This document shows positions 55,338 to 62,660 of a stretch of DNA of 64,000 nucleotides, one piece after another. The translations under genes and the position numbers were made by a program. The notes under the pieces are model-generated. The model saw only the letters and a list, made by a program, of their open reading frames with translations. It was not told where the DNA came from and ran no database searches. Within the stretch, counting starts at the first letter, position 1; every line of letters begins with the position of its first letter. The DNA lies in the NCBI RefSeq assembly GCF_013294065.1, contig NZ_JABSNM010000011.1, forward strand, positions 1 through 64,000, given 5' to 3'. Origin of the DNA: Sphaerotilus uruguayifluvii (lineage in GTDB: Bacteria > Pseudomonadota > Gammaproteobacteria > Burkholderiales > Burkholderiaceae_C).

Positions 55338-56336
55338 CTACGGCTGCAGCGCCGCCTGCAGTTCGCGCGGGTCGGTGAGCCGGCGGGTCGACAGCAGCCG
55401 CACCTCGCGCCCCTGGCGCTCGATCAGCGAGCGCTGCGCGATCACCAGCGCGTCGAGCCGCAGCACGCCGCTGACGACGAAGAAGCTGCTGTTGACGCTG
55501 ACGCGGCGCGCATCGGTCAGCGCGCGCTCGCCCAGCACCCGCTTGGCGTCGTCGGGCGAGCGCAGCGGCTCGCGCAGCCGCGCCTGCACCAGACGCTGCG
55601 CGCCGGCCAGATCGGTGCCGGGCAGGACGGCCGCGATGACCTCCTTCGGCGCGGTGTTCAGGTTGACCGGCGTCTCGCGCGGCAGCAGCACGACATAGGG
55701 CCGCAGCGTGCGCACCACCGGCTCGGACAGGCCCAGCCAGCCGAGCTCGTCGGCCGAGGGCGGCATCAGCGGCAGCGCGCTGCCGTTCTCGACCGAGCCG
55801 GTCTCGGTCTCGGTGGCGCCGCCGGGCGTGGCGCGGCGCAGCGCCAGCGCCAGCCGCTGCGCGACGTCGCCGCCCAGGCCGAGGTACTCGCACAGCCGCG
55901 TCAGCGTCTGCAGCTCCGGCGGGCTGACCTTGCCCTGCTGCACCAGATTGCGCAGGTTGTAGCGCGACTGCGCATCCTCGATGCGGCCGGAGAGGAAGGC
56001 GTCGGGCATGCCCTCGGCCATCTTGCTGTCGGCGGCCAGGAAGGTCGACAGGCGCGCCTCGGCCAGCGGCGCGGCCCAGGGCTCGTTGAGGTGGTCGGTG
56101 CCGCCGCTGCGTGCATCCTCGCGCAGGATCATGCGCGACCAGTCGAGCGCGCCCTGCAGCAGCCACTGCGCCTGCGTCTGCACCCGCTCGGCCGACTCGA
56201 CCTGCAGCGCGCGCCACTGCTGCCACAGCATGCCCGCGGCCAGCGTCGCCACCACGGTGACCAGGATCATCGCGGTCAGCAGCGCCGCGCCGCGCTGGGC
56301 GGGCGGGCGGCGGCCGCTGGAGAGGGGCATGCGCAT
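55338..56336 (-). CDS. gspK: type II secretion minor pseudopilin GspK
   Basis: GspK caps the pseudopilus tip with GspI and GspJ. The 332-residue protein is larger than other pseudopilins, as expected. The prepilin leader ends QRG before AALLTAMILVTVVATLAAGML. As in other GspK proteins there is no Glu at position five. LADSKMAEGMPDAFLSGRIEDAQSRYNLRNLV and NLNTAPKEVIAAVLPG are family blocks of the alpha-helical domain. ATG 56336 is chosen; ATG 56330 is also possible. Confidence 0.95.
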   Translation of the reverse strand: MRMPLSSGRRPPAQRGAALLTAMILVTVVATLAAGMLWQQWRALQVESAERVQTQAQWLLQGALDWSRMILREDARSGGTDHLNEPWAAPLAEARLSTFLAADSKMAEGMPDAFLSGRIEDAQSRYNLRNLVQQGKVSPPELQTLTRLCEYLGLGGDVAQRLALALRRATPGGATETETGSVENGSALPLMPPSADELGWLGLSEPVVRTLRPYVVLLPRETPVNLNTAPKEVIAAVLPGTDLAGAQRLVQARLREPLRSPDDAKRVLGERALTDARRVSVNSSFFVVSGVLRLDALVIAQRSLIERQGREVRLLSTRRLTDPRELQAALQP

Positions 56337-56356
56337 GTGCGTCGGTCCCGGGCGCT

Positions 56357-57127
56357 TCAGGGGTGGATCAGCCGCAGGTCGCGGGTCAGCGTGCCGCTGG
56401 CGGTGCCGTTCTCGCCGAAGCGCAGCATCACCCGCAGGCCGTCGGGCAGCGCGTCGTGCACCTGGTTGACCACCGCCGCCGGCTGCACGCTGCCGGACTC
56501 GACCGGCGGCGCCAGCGGCGGGCCGCCGGGCCCGCGCGAGGCGCCGCCCTCGGGCGGTGCGGCCGCGGCCGGATCGGGCGTCGCGCCGCCCTGCGGCGTG
56601 GCCACGTCGCCGCTGGACTGGGCGTTGCTCCAGCTGTTGCTGCTGATGTGGAAGACATGGAGCTGCCACTGCTCGACGCCCTGCAGCATCGCCAGCGTGC
56701 CGGCCTCGCTGCCCAGCAGCTGGTAGCTGCGCATCCAGGCCTCCTGCAGCGCGTCCATCGTCGTGGCCACCGGCGCGCTCCAGCGCCACAGCGTGCCGCC
56801 GCGCAGCGTCCAGGCGACGACCTGCATGCCGTCCGGGCGGCGGCGCGTCAGCCGCAGCGTCGCGCCGTCGAAGTTCATGCCGGGCACGACCTGCGAGTCG
56901 GCGATCTCGCGCAGGTCGGCCTCCCACTGCGCCATCACCGACTGCAGCCGCAGCAGCCGCTCCATGCGCGCCTGCGTGATCTCGCGGCTGCGCACCACCG
57001 CGTCGACGCCCTGCCAGGCCATCGCGCTCATCAGCGCCATCAGCATCAGCGCGACCAGCAGCTCGATCAGCGTGAAGCCGCGCGGGCGGGGGCCGCCGTG
57101 CCGGCGGAGGCGGGACGGGGCGCGCAT
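56357..57127 (-). CDS. gspJ: type II secretion minor pseudopilin GspJ
   Basis: A 256-residue minor pseudopilin of the tip complex. The prepilin peptidase site is RPRG/FTLIELLVALMLMALMSAMAW, with Glu at position five. An RLLRLQSVMAQWEADLREI segment near residue 60 and a beta-sheet C-terminal domain follow. A Pro/Gly/Ala-rich insert around residues 175-200 is unusual and probably a loop. ATG 57127 shares one base with the gspI stop (TGATG-type junction). Confidence 0.94.
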   Translation of the reverse strand: MRAPSRLRRHGGPRPRGFTLIELLVALMLMALMSAMAWQGVDAVVRSREITQARMERLLRLQSVMAQWEADLREIADSQVVPGMNFDGATLRLTRRRPDGMQVVAWTLRGGTLWRWSAPVATTMDALQEAWMRSYQLLGSEAGTLAMLQGVEQWQLHVFHISSNSWSNAQSSGDVATPQGGATPDPAAAAPPEGGASRGPGGPPLAPPVESGSVQPAAVVNQVHDALPDGLRVMLRFGENGTASGTLTRDLRLIHP

Positions 57128-57486
57128 CACAGCCTCGACATCACGGTGCTGTAGACCAGCAGGCTGCGGTCGTCGGCGTCGAGCATCTGCACGTCGATGC
57201 GGCGGAACAGCGGGTTGGGCGTCGGCCGCACGGTCACATGGCCGCGGTAGTCGCGCCCGAGCTGCTCGCAGCGGAACTCGCTGTCGCCGATCGGGGGCTG
57301 CTGGCGCGTCAGGCGCAGGTTGGCCAGATGGTTGTCGGCGCACCACTGCGCCGCCAGCGTGTCGCCGAGCCGCTCGGCGTTGCCGCTGAGCGCGCCGGCG
57401 GCCTTGATGCCGGCGGCCAGCGTCAGCGCGACGATGGTCAGCGCGACCAGCACCTCGATCAGCGTCAGGCCGCGTTCAGCGCGCAT
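57127..57486 (-). CDS. gspI: type II secretion minor pseudopilin GspI
   Basis: A 119-residue minor pseudopilin. The short prepilin leader MRAERG precedes LTLIEVLVALTIVALTLAAG with Glu at position five. The C-terminal half (AAQWCADNHLANLRLTRQQPP) is the typical GspI domain. ATG 57486 is chosen because GGAGGG lies six bases upstream; an earlier in-frame ATG at 57504 would add six residues. It overlaps the gspH end by 11 bases. Confidence 0.93.
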   Translation of the reverse strand: MRAERGLTLIEVLVALTIVALTLAAGIKAAGALSGNAERLGDTLAAQWCADNHLANLRLTRQQPPIGDSEFRCEQLGRDYRGHVTVRPTPNPLFRRIDVQMLDADDRSLLVYSTVMSRL

Positions 57487-57997
57487 CGCCGCCCTCCGGG
57501 GCATCGGCGATCACCGCGAAGGGCGCCAGTCCGTCGGTGGCCAGCACGACGCGGCGGTCGTCGAGCTGCAGCACCAGGCGCTGCGCCGGGATCACCGGCT
57601 CCGGCCCGAGCACCAGCGCGCGCTGGCGCGCCGGCAGCTGCACCACGATGCGGTCCGAGAGATCCGCATCCGACCAGCGCTCGGGCAGCTCGTGGCCGGG
57701 CGGCAGGCCCTCGAAGTGGAAGTCGAGGCCGGCGATCTCCGGCCGCGCCGGATCGGCGCCCGGCACCCAGCTCGCCAGCGTGCCCGAGGCGCGGGCCTGC
57801 ACCCGCGCGGTCTCAAGGATGGCGGCCAGCCGCGCGGCCTCGCGCTCCAGCCGGGTCGCGGCCGGGTCGGGCAGCGCCAGCGTGACCACCGCGCTGGCCA
57901 GCGCGACGATCGCCACCACCACCAGCAGCTCCAGGATCGTGAAGCCGCGAGCGCGACGTGCGCGCGGGCGCAGGGCGGGAGCGGCGTGTGCGCTCAG
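57476..57997 (-). CDS. gspH: type II secretion minor pseudopilin GspH, probable CTG start
   Basis: A 173-residue minor pseudopilin. The prepilin site is RARG/FTILELLVVVAIVALASAVV with Glu at position five, and the C-terminal beta domain ends IADAPEGGDAR. Between the gspG stop and this site the frame contains no ATG, GTG or TTG. The first GTG (57922) lies inside the membrane helix and would remove the processing site. CTG 57997 has AAGGGA seven bases upstream and gives an 18-residue leader, so it is taken as the start. A sequencing error is the alternative. Confidence 0.8.
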   Translation of the reverse strand: MSAHAAPALRPRARRARGFTILELLVVVAIVALASAVVTLALPDPAATRLEREAARLAAILETARVQARASGTLASWVPGADPARPEIAGLDFHFEGLPPGHELPERWSDADLSDRIVVQLPARQRALVLGPEPVIPAQRLVLQLDDRRVVLATDGLAPFAVIADAPEGGDAR

Positions 57998-58013
57998 GAC
58001 GATCCCTTGGCGC

Positions 58014-58448
58014 TCACTGCCAGGAGCCGATGTCGGCGTCCTTGCCCTCGCCGCCGGCCTGGCCGTCGGCGCCGTAGCTGAAGACGTCGATCGGGCCCTT
58101 CACGCCGGGATTGGCGTACTGGTACGGGCGGCCCCAGGGGTCGCTGGGCAGCTTGTCCAGGTAGGGCTTCCAGTTCGACGGCGCCGGGCCGGTCGAGGGC
58201 TTGGCGACCAGCGCCTGCAGGCCCTGCTCGCCGGTGGGGTAGCGCTGGTTGTCGAGCTTGTAGAGCTTGAGCGCCTGCATCAGGTTGTTGACGTCGGTGC
58301 GCGCGGCGGTGACCCGGGCATCGTCGGCGCGGTCGAGCACGTTCGGCACGATCAGCGCGGCCAGCACGCCGATGATGACCAGCACGACCATCAGCTCGAT
58401 CAGCGTGAAACCGCGTGCAGCGGTGCGGGCGAGACGCGAACTTTTCAT
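58014..58448 (-). CDS. gspG: type II secretion major pseudopilin GspG
   Basis: GspG is the main subunit of the pseudopilus. The 144-residue protein has the prepilin site ARG/FTLIELMVVLVIIGVLAALIVPNV and the calcium-binding C-terminal region with YPTGEQGLQALV and DPWGRPYQYANPG, all typical. ATG 58448, preceded by AGGA, gives a 14-residue leader; a start at 58526 would reach into gspC's promoter side. It is the first gene of gspGHIJKLMNDEF. Confidence 0.97.
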   Translation of the reverse strand: MKSSRLARTAARGFTLIELMVVLVIIGVLAALIVPNVLDRADDARVTAARTDVNNLMQALKLYKLDNQRYPTGEQGLQALVAKPSTGPAPSNWKPYLDKLPSDPWGRPYQYANPGVKGPIDVFSYGADGQAGGEGKDADIGSWQ

Positions 58449-58490
58449 TCGGGCAATCCTGTCGGTCCGTGAGTCAGCGGGGTCGTCGAT

Positions 58491-58504
58491 CATAATCCCC
58501 CGCC
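58491..58504 (+). promoter_or_regulatory. candidate promoter of gspC, near-leaderless
   Basis: CATAAT (58491-58496) lies nine bases before ATG 58505, so transcription from it would start at or next to the start codon. No ribosome binding site is seen before gspC. The following bases CCCCCGCC match those after the -10 at 25959-25964. Confidence 0.35.
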
Positions 58505-59167
58505 ATGGCAGCACGTTGGACAGCATGGTTGGTGTGGGCCGCCCTGGCGGGCAGTCTGGTCTTCTGGGGCCTGCGCCTGGGCGTGCGCCCCGCGGGGCTG
58601 CCGCCGCAGGTCCAGACGGTCGCCACCGAGCAGGCGGTGCGCGGCGACGTGCTGCGCATGCTCGGCAGCGTGCCGGCGGCCGGCACGCCGGCTCCGGCCG
58701 CGCCGGCGGCGGCCTCCCGCTTCAAGCTGGTCGGCGCGATCGTCGAGGCCGGCGGCACCGGCTGGGCGATGCTGGCGGTCGACGATCGCCCGGCGCGCGT
58801 GGTGCGTGTCGGCGCGCGGGTCGACGGCGACTGGGTGCTGCAGTCGATCAGCGCGCAGCAGGTCGCGATCGGTCCGGCCGGCGCGCCGGCGCAGGTCACG
58901 CTCGACCTGCCGCGGCTGCCGCCACCGGCCACCGGCGTGCCGGGGCAGGCGGCGGCCGCGCCGGGCGGCGGGGCGATGCCGGGGGGCGGCCTGCCGCAGC
59001 CCGGCGGCCTGGTTGTGCCGCAGCCGGCGCCGGTGCCCCAGGTGCAGGTGCCGGTCGAGGGCATGGTGTCGGTGCAGCCGCCGATCGTGCAGGCGCCGCC
59101 CGATGGCGCCGGCACCGTCAGCGGCGGCGCGCCGACCGGCCAGCCCGATCCGGGCGCCGTGCGCTGA
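58505..59167 (+). CDS. gspC: type II secretion protein GspC-like, Pro/Gly-rich tail instead of PDZ domain
   Basis: GspC connects the inner-membrane platform with the secretin. The 220-residue protein has a membrane helix at about 5-25, a linker, and a homology region (about 70-130, FKLVGAIVEAGGTGWAMLAVDDRPARVVRVGARV). The last 85 residues are rich in Pro, Gly and Gln with no PDZ or coiled-coil domain. It is transcribed away from gspG with a 56-base gap. Identity is from the homology region and context. Confidence 0.85.
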   Translation: MAARWTAWLVWAALAGSLVFWGLRLGVRPAGLPPQVQTVATEQAVRGDVLRMLGSVPAAGTPAPAAPAAASRFKLVGAIVEAGGTGWAMLAVDDRPARVVRVGARVDGDWVLQSISAQQVAIGPAGAPAQVTLDLPRLPPPATGVPGQAAAAPGGGAMPGGGLPQPGGLVVPQPAPVPQVQVPVEGMVSVQPPIVQAPPDGAGTVSGGAPTGQPDPGAVR

Positions 59168-59171
59168 CGCC

Positions 59172-60257
59172 TCAGCCGCGCACCGGCAGCGGATCGAAGT
59201 CCGACGGCGTCGTCTCCTGCGGCTCGGCCGGCGGCGGCATGGGCTCGACGGTGTCCTCGACCTCGGTCAGCAGCGCGCAGGCGGCGCGCACCAGCGGCCA
59301 GCTCAGCGCGGTGCCGGTGCCGTCGATCGACTCCAGGCCGAGCGCCAGCAGCGCCGCGCTCTCGAAGCCGGCCAGCACGAAGTCCAGTCCGCGGTGCTCG
59401 CTGCTGCGGCAGAACAGCGCGTAGTCGACCACCGTCGGCGCGATGTGCGAGGCCACCAGCAGCGCCGCGCAGGCGCCCATGCCGTCGACCAGGATCAGGT
59501 GGCGCCGCTCGGCGGCGGTCAGCATCGCGCCGACCATCATCGCCATCTCGAAGCCGCCGAAGGTCGCCAGCGCATGCACCGGATCCTCCGAGGCCGGATG
59601 GCGGTTGTGCGCGCTCTGCAGCACCGCCATCGCGTGCACGAAGTCCTCCTCGCTCATGCGCGGGCCGGCGTGGACCAGGTCGCGCAGCGCCAGGCCGGTC
59701 ACCCGCGAGATCACCAGCGCCGCCGAGGCGGGCGAGCCCACGCCCAGGCCGGCGCAGCCCAGCACGTTGCCCGACAGCGACTCGGCGATCTCCATGCCGG
59801 CGCGGATCGCGGCGTTGACCTGGTCGATCGTCATCGCGGCGGTGACGCGGCAGTTGCGCGTGCCGTGCGCGATCTTGCGCGCGAGCACGCCCGGCCGCGG
59901 CGCCAGCGCGCTGGCCAGGCCGCAGTCGACGATGTCCATCGACATGCCCTGGTGGTGCGCGAACACCGGCAGCGGCACGCGGCAGCCCAGCAGGTCGGCG
60001 ACCTGCGCGGCGGTGCTGTGGTGCTGCGGCGGATTCAGGTCGACCGCCAGGCCGTGGTCGCCGGCGAACAGCAGCAGCTGCGGCTGGCGCAGCCGCGGCC
60101 TGAGCGTGCCCTGGATCAGGCCCAGGCGCAGCGCCAGCGGCACCAGCTCGCCCAGGCTGCCAGCGGCGGCGACCCGGCGGTCGAGCTTGAAGCGCAGCGC
60201 CTCCTCGAGCTGGGGATGGGCGGTCGGGGCGATCAGGGGCCGGGCAGCGGAACGCAT
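59172..60257 (-). CDS. divergent CobT-like phosphoribosyltransferase, catalytic glutamates replaced
   Basis: A 361-residue protein of the nicotinate-nucleotide:dimethylbenzimidazole phosphoribosyltransferase family, which activates the lower ligand of cobalamin. LLLFAGDHGLAV near residue 61, DIVDCGL, FGGFEMAMMVGAML and ILVDGMGACAALLVA fit CobT well. The ELGMANTT-type motif is here AGLGVGSPAS, and the LGEGSGAAL motif is IDGTGTAL, so the two family glutamates (174 and 317 in Salmonella CobT) are Gly and Asp. The HGLA...VT-type substrate loop is also changed. It may use another base or no longer catalyse this reaction. No other cobalamin gene is nearby. Confidence 0.75.
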   Translation of the reverse strand: MRSAARPLIAPTAHPQLEEALRFKLDRRVAAAGSLGELVPLALRLGLIQGTLRPRLRQPQLLLFAGDHGLAVDLNPPQHHSTAAQVADLLGCRVPLPVFAHHQGMSMDIVDCGLASALAPRPGVLARKIAHGTRNCRVTAAMTIDQVNAAIRAGMEIAESLSGNVLGCAGLGVGSPASAALVISRVTGLALRDLVHAGPRMSEEDFVHAMAVLQSAHNRHPASEDPVHALATFGGFEMAMMVGAMLTAAERRHLILVDGMGACAALLVASHIAPTVVDYALFCRSSEHRGLDFVLAGFESAALLALGLESIDGTGTALSWPLVRAACALLTEVEDTVEPMPPPAEPQETTPSDFDPLPVRG

Positions 60258-60371
60258 CGGTCGGGGCGGCGGAGCGGGTGGACGAGACGCACGATTGTGC
60301 GGGCCCGCCCCCTGCGGCGCGAGGCGCCCGCAGGCGCCGGCAGTGCATTCCGCCGCGTGAATTCCGCGCGG

Positions 60372-61904
60372 TCAGCGCAGGAACAGCCGGTAGACCGGAT
60401 TGTCGGTTTCCTCGGTGAAGGGATAGGCCAGCGTGTCGAGGAATTCGCCGAAGGCCGCGTCGTCGGCCGCCGGCACCTGGATGCCCACCAGGATGCGGCC
60501 GTAGTCGGCGCCCTGGTTGCGGTAGTGGAACAGGCTGATGTTCCAGTCCGGGTGCATGCTCGAGAGGAAGCGCATCAGCGCGCCCGGCCGCTCCGGGAAC
60601 TCGAAGCGGAAGACCCGCTCGTCGCGGGCCAGCTCCGAGCGGCCGCCGACCAGATGGCGCAGGTGCGTCTTGGCCAGCTCGTCGTGCGTCAGGTCGACCG
60701 CGTTGAAGCCCTGGGACGCGAACAGCGCGCCGATCTCGGCCGACTCGCCGCGCGTCTTCGTGCTCAGGCCGACGAAGATGTGCGCGACGCGCTCGTCGCT
60801 GATGCGGTAGTTGAATTCGGTGACGCTGCGCGGGCCGATCAGCTCGCAGAAGCGCTTGAAGGAGCCGCGTTCCTCGGGGATCGTCACCGCGAACAGGGCC
60901 TCGCGCTCCTCGCCGACCTCGGCGCGCTCGGCGACGAAACGCAGGCGGTCGAAGTTCATGTTGGCGCCGCAGGTGATGGCCACGAAAGTCCTGCCGGTGC
61001 AGCCCTCGCGCGCGACGTACTGCTTCAGCGCCGCCACGGACAGCGCGCCCGACGGCTCCAGGATCGAGCGGGTGTCCTGGAAGACGTCCTTCATGGCGGC
61101 GCAGACCGCGTCGGTGTCGACGACGATGAACTCGTCCACCAGCTCGCGCGCGACGCGGAAGGTCTCCTCGCCGACGAACTTCACCGCGGTGCCGTCGGCG
61201 AAGAGGCCGACGTCGTTCAGGCGCACGCGCTGGCCGGCGCGCACCGACTGCAGCATCGCGTCGGAGTCGACCGTCTGCACGCCGATGATGCGGATCTCCG
61301 GGCGCACCGCCTTGATGTAGGCCGCCACGCCCGAGATCAGGCCGCCGCCGCCGATGGCGACGAAGACCGCGTCGATCGGGCCCTCGTGCTGGCGCAGGAT
61401 CTCCATGCCGATCGTGCCCTGGCCTGCGATCACGTCCGGATCGTCGAAGGGGTGGACGAAGGTCAGGCCTTCGGCCTCGGCGACCTTCAGCGCGTGGTCG
61501 TAGGCGTCGTTGTAGCTGTCGCCGTGCAGCACGACCTCGCCGCCGAGGTGGCGCACCGCGTCGACCTTGACCTGCGGCGTCGTCACCGGCATCACGATGA
61601 CGGCGCGGCAGCCCAGGCGCTGGCTGCCCAGGGCCACGCCCTGCGCGTGGTTGCCGGCCGAGGCGCAGATGACGCCGCGCGCGCGCTGCTCCGGGCTGAG
61701 GTGCGCCATCTTGTTGTAGGCGCCGCGCAGCTTGAAGCTGAAGACGGGCTGGTTGTCCTCGCGCTTGAGCAGCACCTGGTTGCCCACCCGGCGCGAGAGC
61801 TGGCGTGCCGGCTCCAGTTCGGTCTCGCGCGCCACGTCGTAGACCCGGGCGGTCAGGATGCGCTTGAGGTAGTGGTTCAGCAGGGTCTGGCGGTCGTCGG
61901 ACAT
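60372..61904 (-). CDS. ilvA: threonine ammonia-lyase, biosynthetic
   Basis: IlvA converts threonine to 2-oxobutanoate, the first step of isoleucine synthesis. The 510-residue enzyme has the PLP Lys in FSFKLRGAYNKM (Lys 58), the glycine-rich loop ASAGNHAQGVALGSQRLG near residue 86, and GGGGLISGVAAY near 188. Two C-terminal ACT-like domains (about 330-510) are expected to bind isoleucine and valine for feedback control. ATG 61904 gives MSDDRQTLL; an in-frame ATG at 61916 is possible. It lies downstream of the small RNA terminator, so read-through from that RNA is blocked. Confidence 0.97.
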   Translation of the reverse strand: MSDDRQTLLNHYLKRILTARVYDVARETELEPARQLSRRVGNQVLLKREDNQPVFSFKLRGAYNKMAHLSPEQRARGVICASAGNHAQGVALGSQRLGCRAVIVMPVTTPQVKVDAVRHLGGEVVLHGDSYNDAYDHALKVAEAEGLTFVHPFDDPDVIAGQGTIGMEILRQHEGPIDAVFVAIGGGGLISGVAAYIKAVRPEIRIIGVQTVDSDAMLQSVRAGQRVRLNDVGLFADGTAVKFVGEETFRVARELVDEFIVVDTDAVCAAMKDVFQDTRSILEPSGALSVAALKQYVAREGCTGRTFVAITCGANMNFDRLRFVAERAEVGEEREALFAVTIPEERGSFKRFCELIGPRSVTEFNYRISDERVAHIFVGLSTKTRGESAEIGALFASQGFNAVDLTHDELAKTHLRHLVGGRSELARDERVFRFEFPERPGALMRFLSSMHPDWNISLFHYRNQGADYGRILVGIQVPAADDAAFGEFLDTLAYPFTEETDNPVYRLFLR

Positions 61905-61960
61905 GGGCGGAAACAAGGGCAGAAACGGCTGCTAGTGTCGCGCAAACCCGGATGGCGGAC

Positions 61961-62050
61961 GAAAAAAAGCCCGAGGCTTGTGGCCTCGGGCTCAATCCAC
62001 CTATGGAGGAGGGTGGAGGAGACAACCAGTGCTTGGGAGTGTCCGTCGTT
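61961..62050 (-). ncRNA. probable anti-Shine-Dalgarno small RNA (beta-proteobacterial toxic small RNA type)
   Basis: A predicted transcript of about 90 nt. From a start near 62050 it holds CUCCUCC motifs complementary to ribosome binding sites. A hairpin UCCACC/GGUGGA (62017-62012 and 62001-61996) presents CUCCUCCAUA in its ten-base loop. The 3' end is a 10-bp terminator AGCCCGAGGC/GCCTCGGGCT (61968-61977 and 61983-61992) with a run of seven T. No coding frame fits. Small RNAs with CCUCC loops are known in alpha-proteobacteria, and a beta-proteobacterial family with an anti-SD motif was found from DNA toxic to E. coli. Membership is by my recognition of pattern, not by search. Confidence 0.75.
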
Positions 62051-62090
62051 CGAAAAGTTCTAGGGGACAGTCCCGATTGCTTGTTCGAAA
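62049..62090 (-). promoter_or_regulatory. promoter region of the small RNA with palindromes
   Basis: TAGAAC (62062-62057) is the -10 candidate. A perfect palindrome GGGAC-T-GTCCC (62074-62064) fills the spacer just upstream. TTCGAA palindromes lie at 62084-62089 (near -35) and 62049-62054 (at the start), 35 bases apart. No good -35 hexamer is visible, which suggests an activator or an alternative sigma factor. Confidence 0.45.
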
Positions 62091-62215
62091 GTGTACCAAA
62101 GCAATTGCTGCATTGCAACGAGACCGGGCAGGCGTCCCGCGGCGGCGCCGGCCGGTCCGTGCAGGGCATCGCGGTCGCACGTCACAATCGGGCCCTTTTT
62201 CGCGGAGACCGAACG
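62091..62215. other. remaining part of the ilvA-OsmC intergenic region
   Basis: Together with the small RNA this completes a 311-base gap between ilvA and the OsmC gene. Besides GCAATTGC (62101-62108), a short palindrome, I see no coding frame or RNA element. A GCGGAGA-like ribosome site lies just before the OsmC start. An in-frame extension of the OsmC frame back to 61952 crosses the small RNA and is not credible. Confidence 0.5.
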
Positions 62216-62650
62216 ATGGAGTGCACGATCAACTGGATGCCGGCCTCGGGCATGGCCTTTTCCGCCGAGACCGGCAGCGGCCACCTGCTGATGATGGACG
62301 GCGCTCCCGAGGGCGGCGGGCGCAACCTCGCGCCGCGCCCGATGGAGACGATGCTCGCCGGCGCCGGCGCCTGCACCGCCTATGACGTGGTGCTGATCCT
62401 CAAGCGCGGCCGCCATGCGGTGCAGGGCTGCCAGGTGAAGATGAGCGCCGACCGCGCCGAGACCGAGCCCAAGGTCTTCACCCGCATCGTCATGAAGTTC
62501 GTCGTCAGCGGCGCGAAGCTGCCCGAGGCGGCGGTCAAGCGCGCGGTGCAGATGTCCTACGAGAAGTACTGTTCGGCCACCGCGATGCTGGCCAAGACGG
62601 CGCAGATCGATCTGGAGGTCGAGATCGTCGACACCGCCGCGGCCGCCTGA
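62216..62650 (+). CDS. OsmC-family protein
   Basis: A 144-residue OsmC/Ohr-fold protein, probably a thiol peroxidase of the YhfA-like subgroup. The two active cysteines are present: one in AGACTAYDVVLILKRG (near residue 53) and one in YEKYCSATAMLAKTAQIDLEV (near 122). RNLAPRPMETMLAG is the conserved helix before the first Cys. Organic hydroperoxide detoxification is the known role of the family; the YhfA branch is less well characterised. ATG 62216 is chosen for the standard N-terminus. It is convergent to coq7 with a ten-base gap. Confidence 0.9.
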   Translation: MECTINWMPASGMAFSAETGSGHLLMMDGAPEGGGRNLAPRPMETMLAGAGACTAYDVVLILKRGRHAVQGCQVKMSADRAETEPKVFTRIVMKFVVSGAKLPEAAVKRAVQMSYEKYCSATAMLAKTAQIDLEVEIVDTAAAA

Positions 62651-62660
62651 CCCCGGTGGA

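Noticed and set aside
61952-62215. N-terminal extension of the OsmC protein back to 61952
   Set aside because: It crosses the small RNA and its terminator, and OsmC proteins have no such extension.
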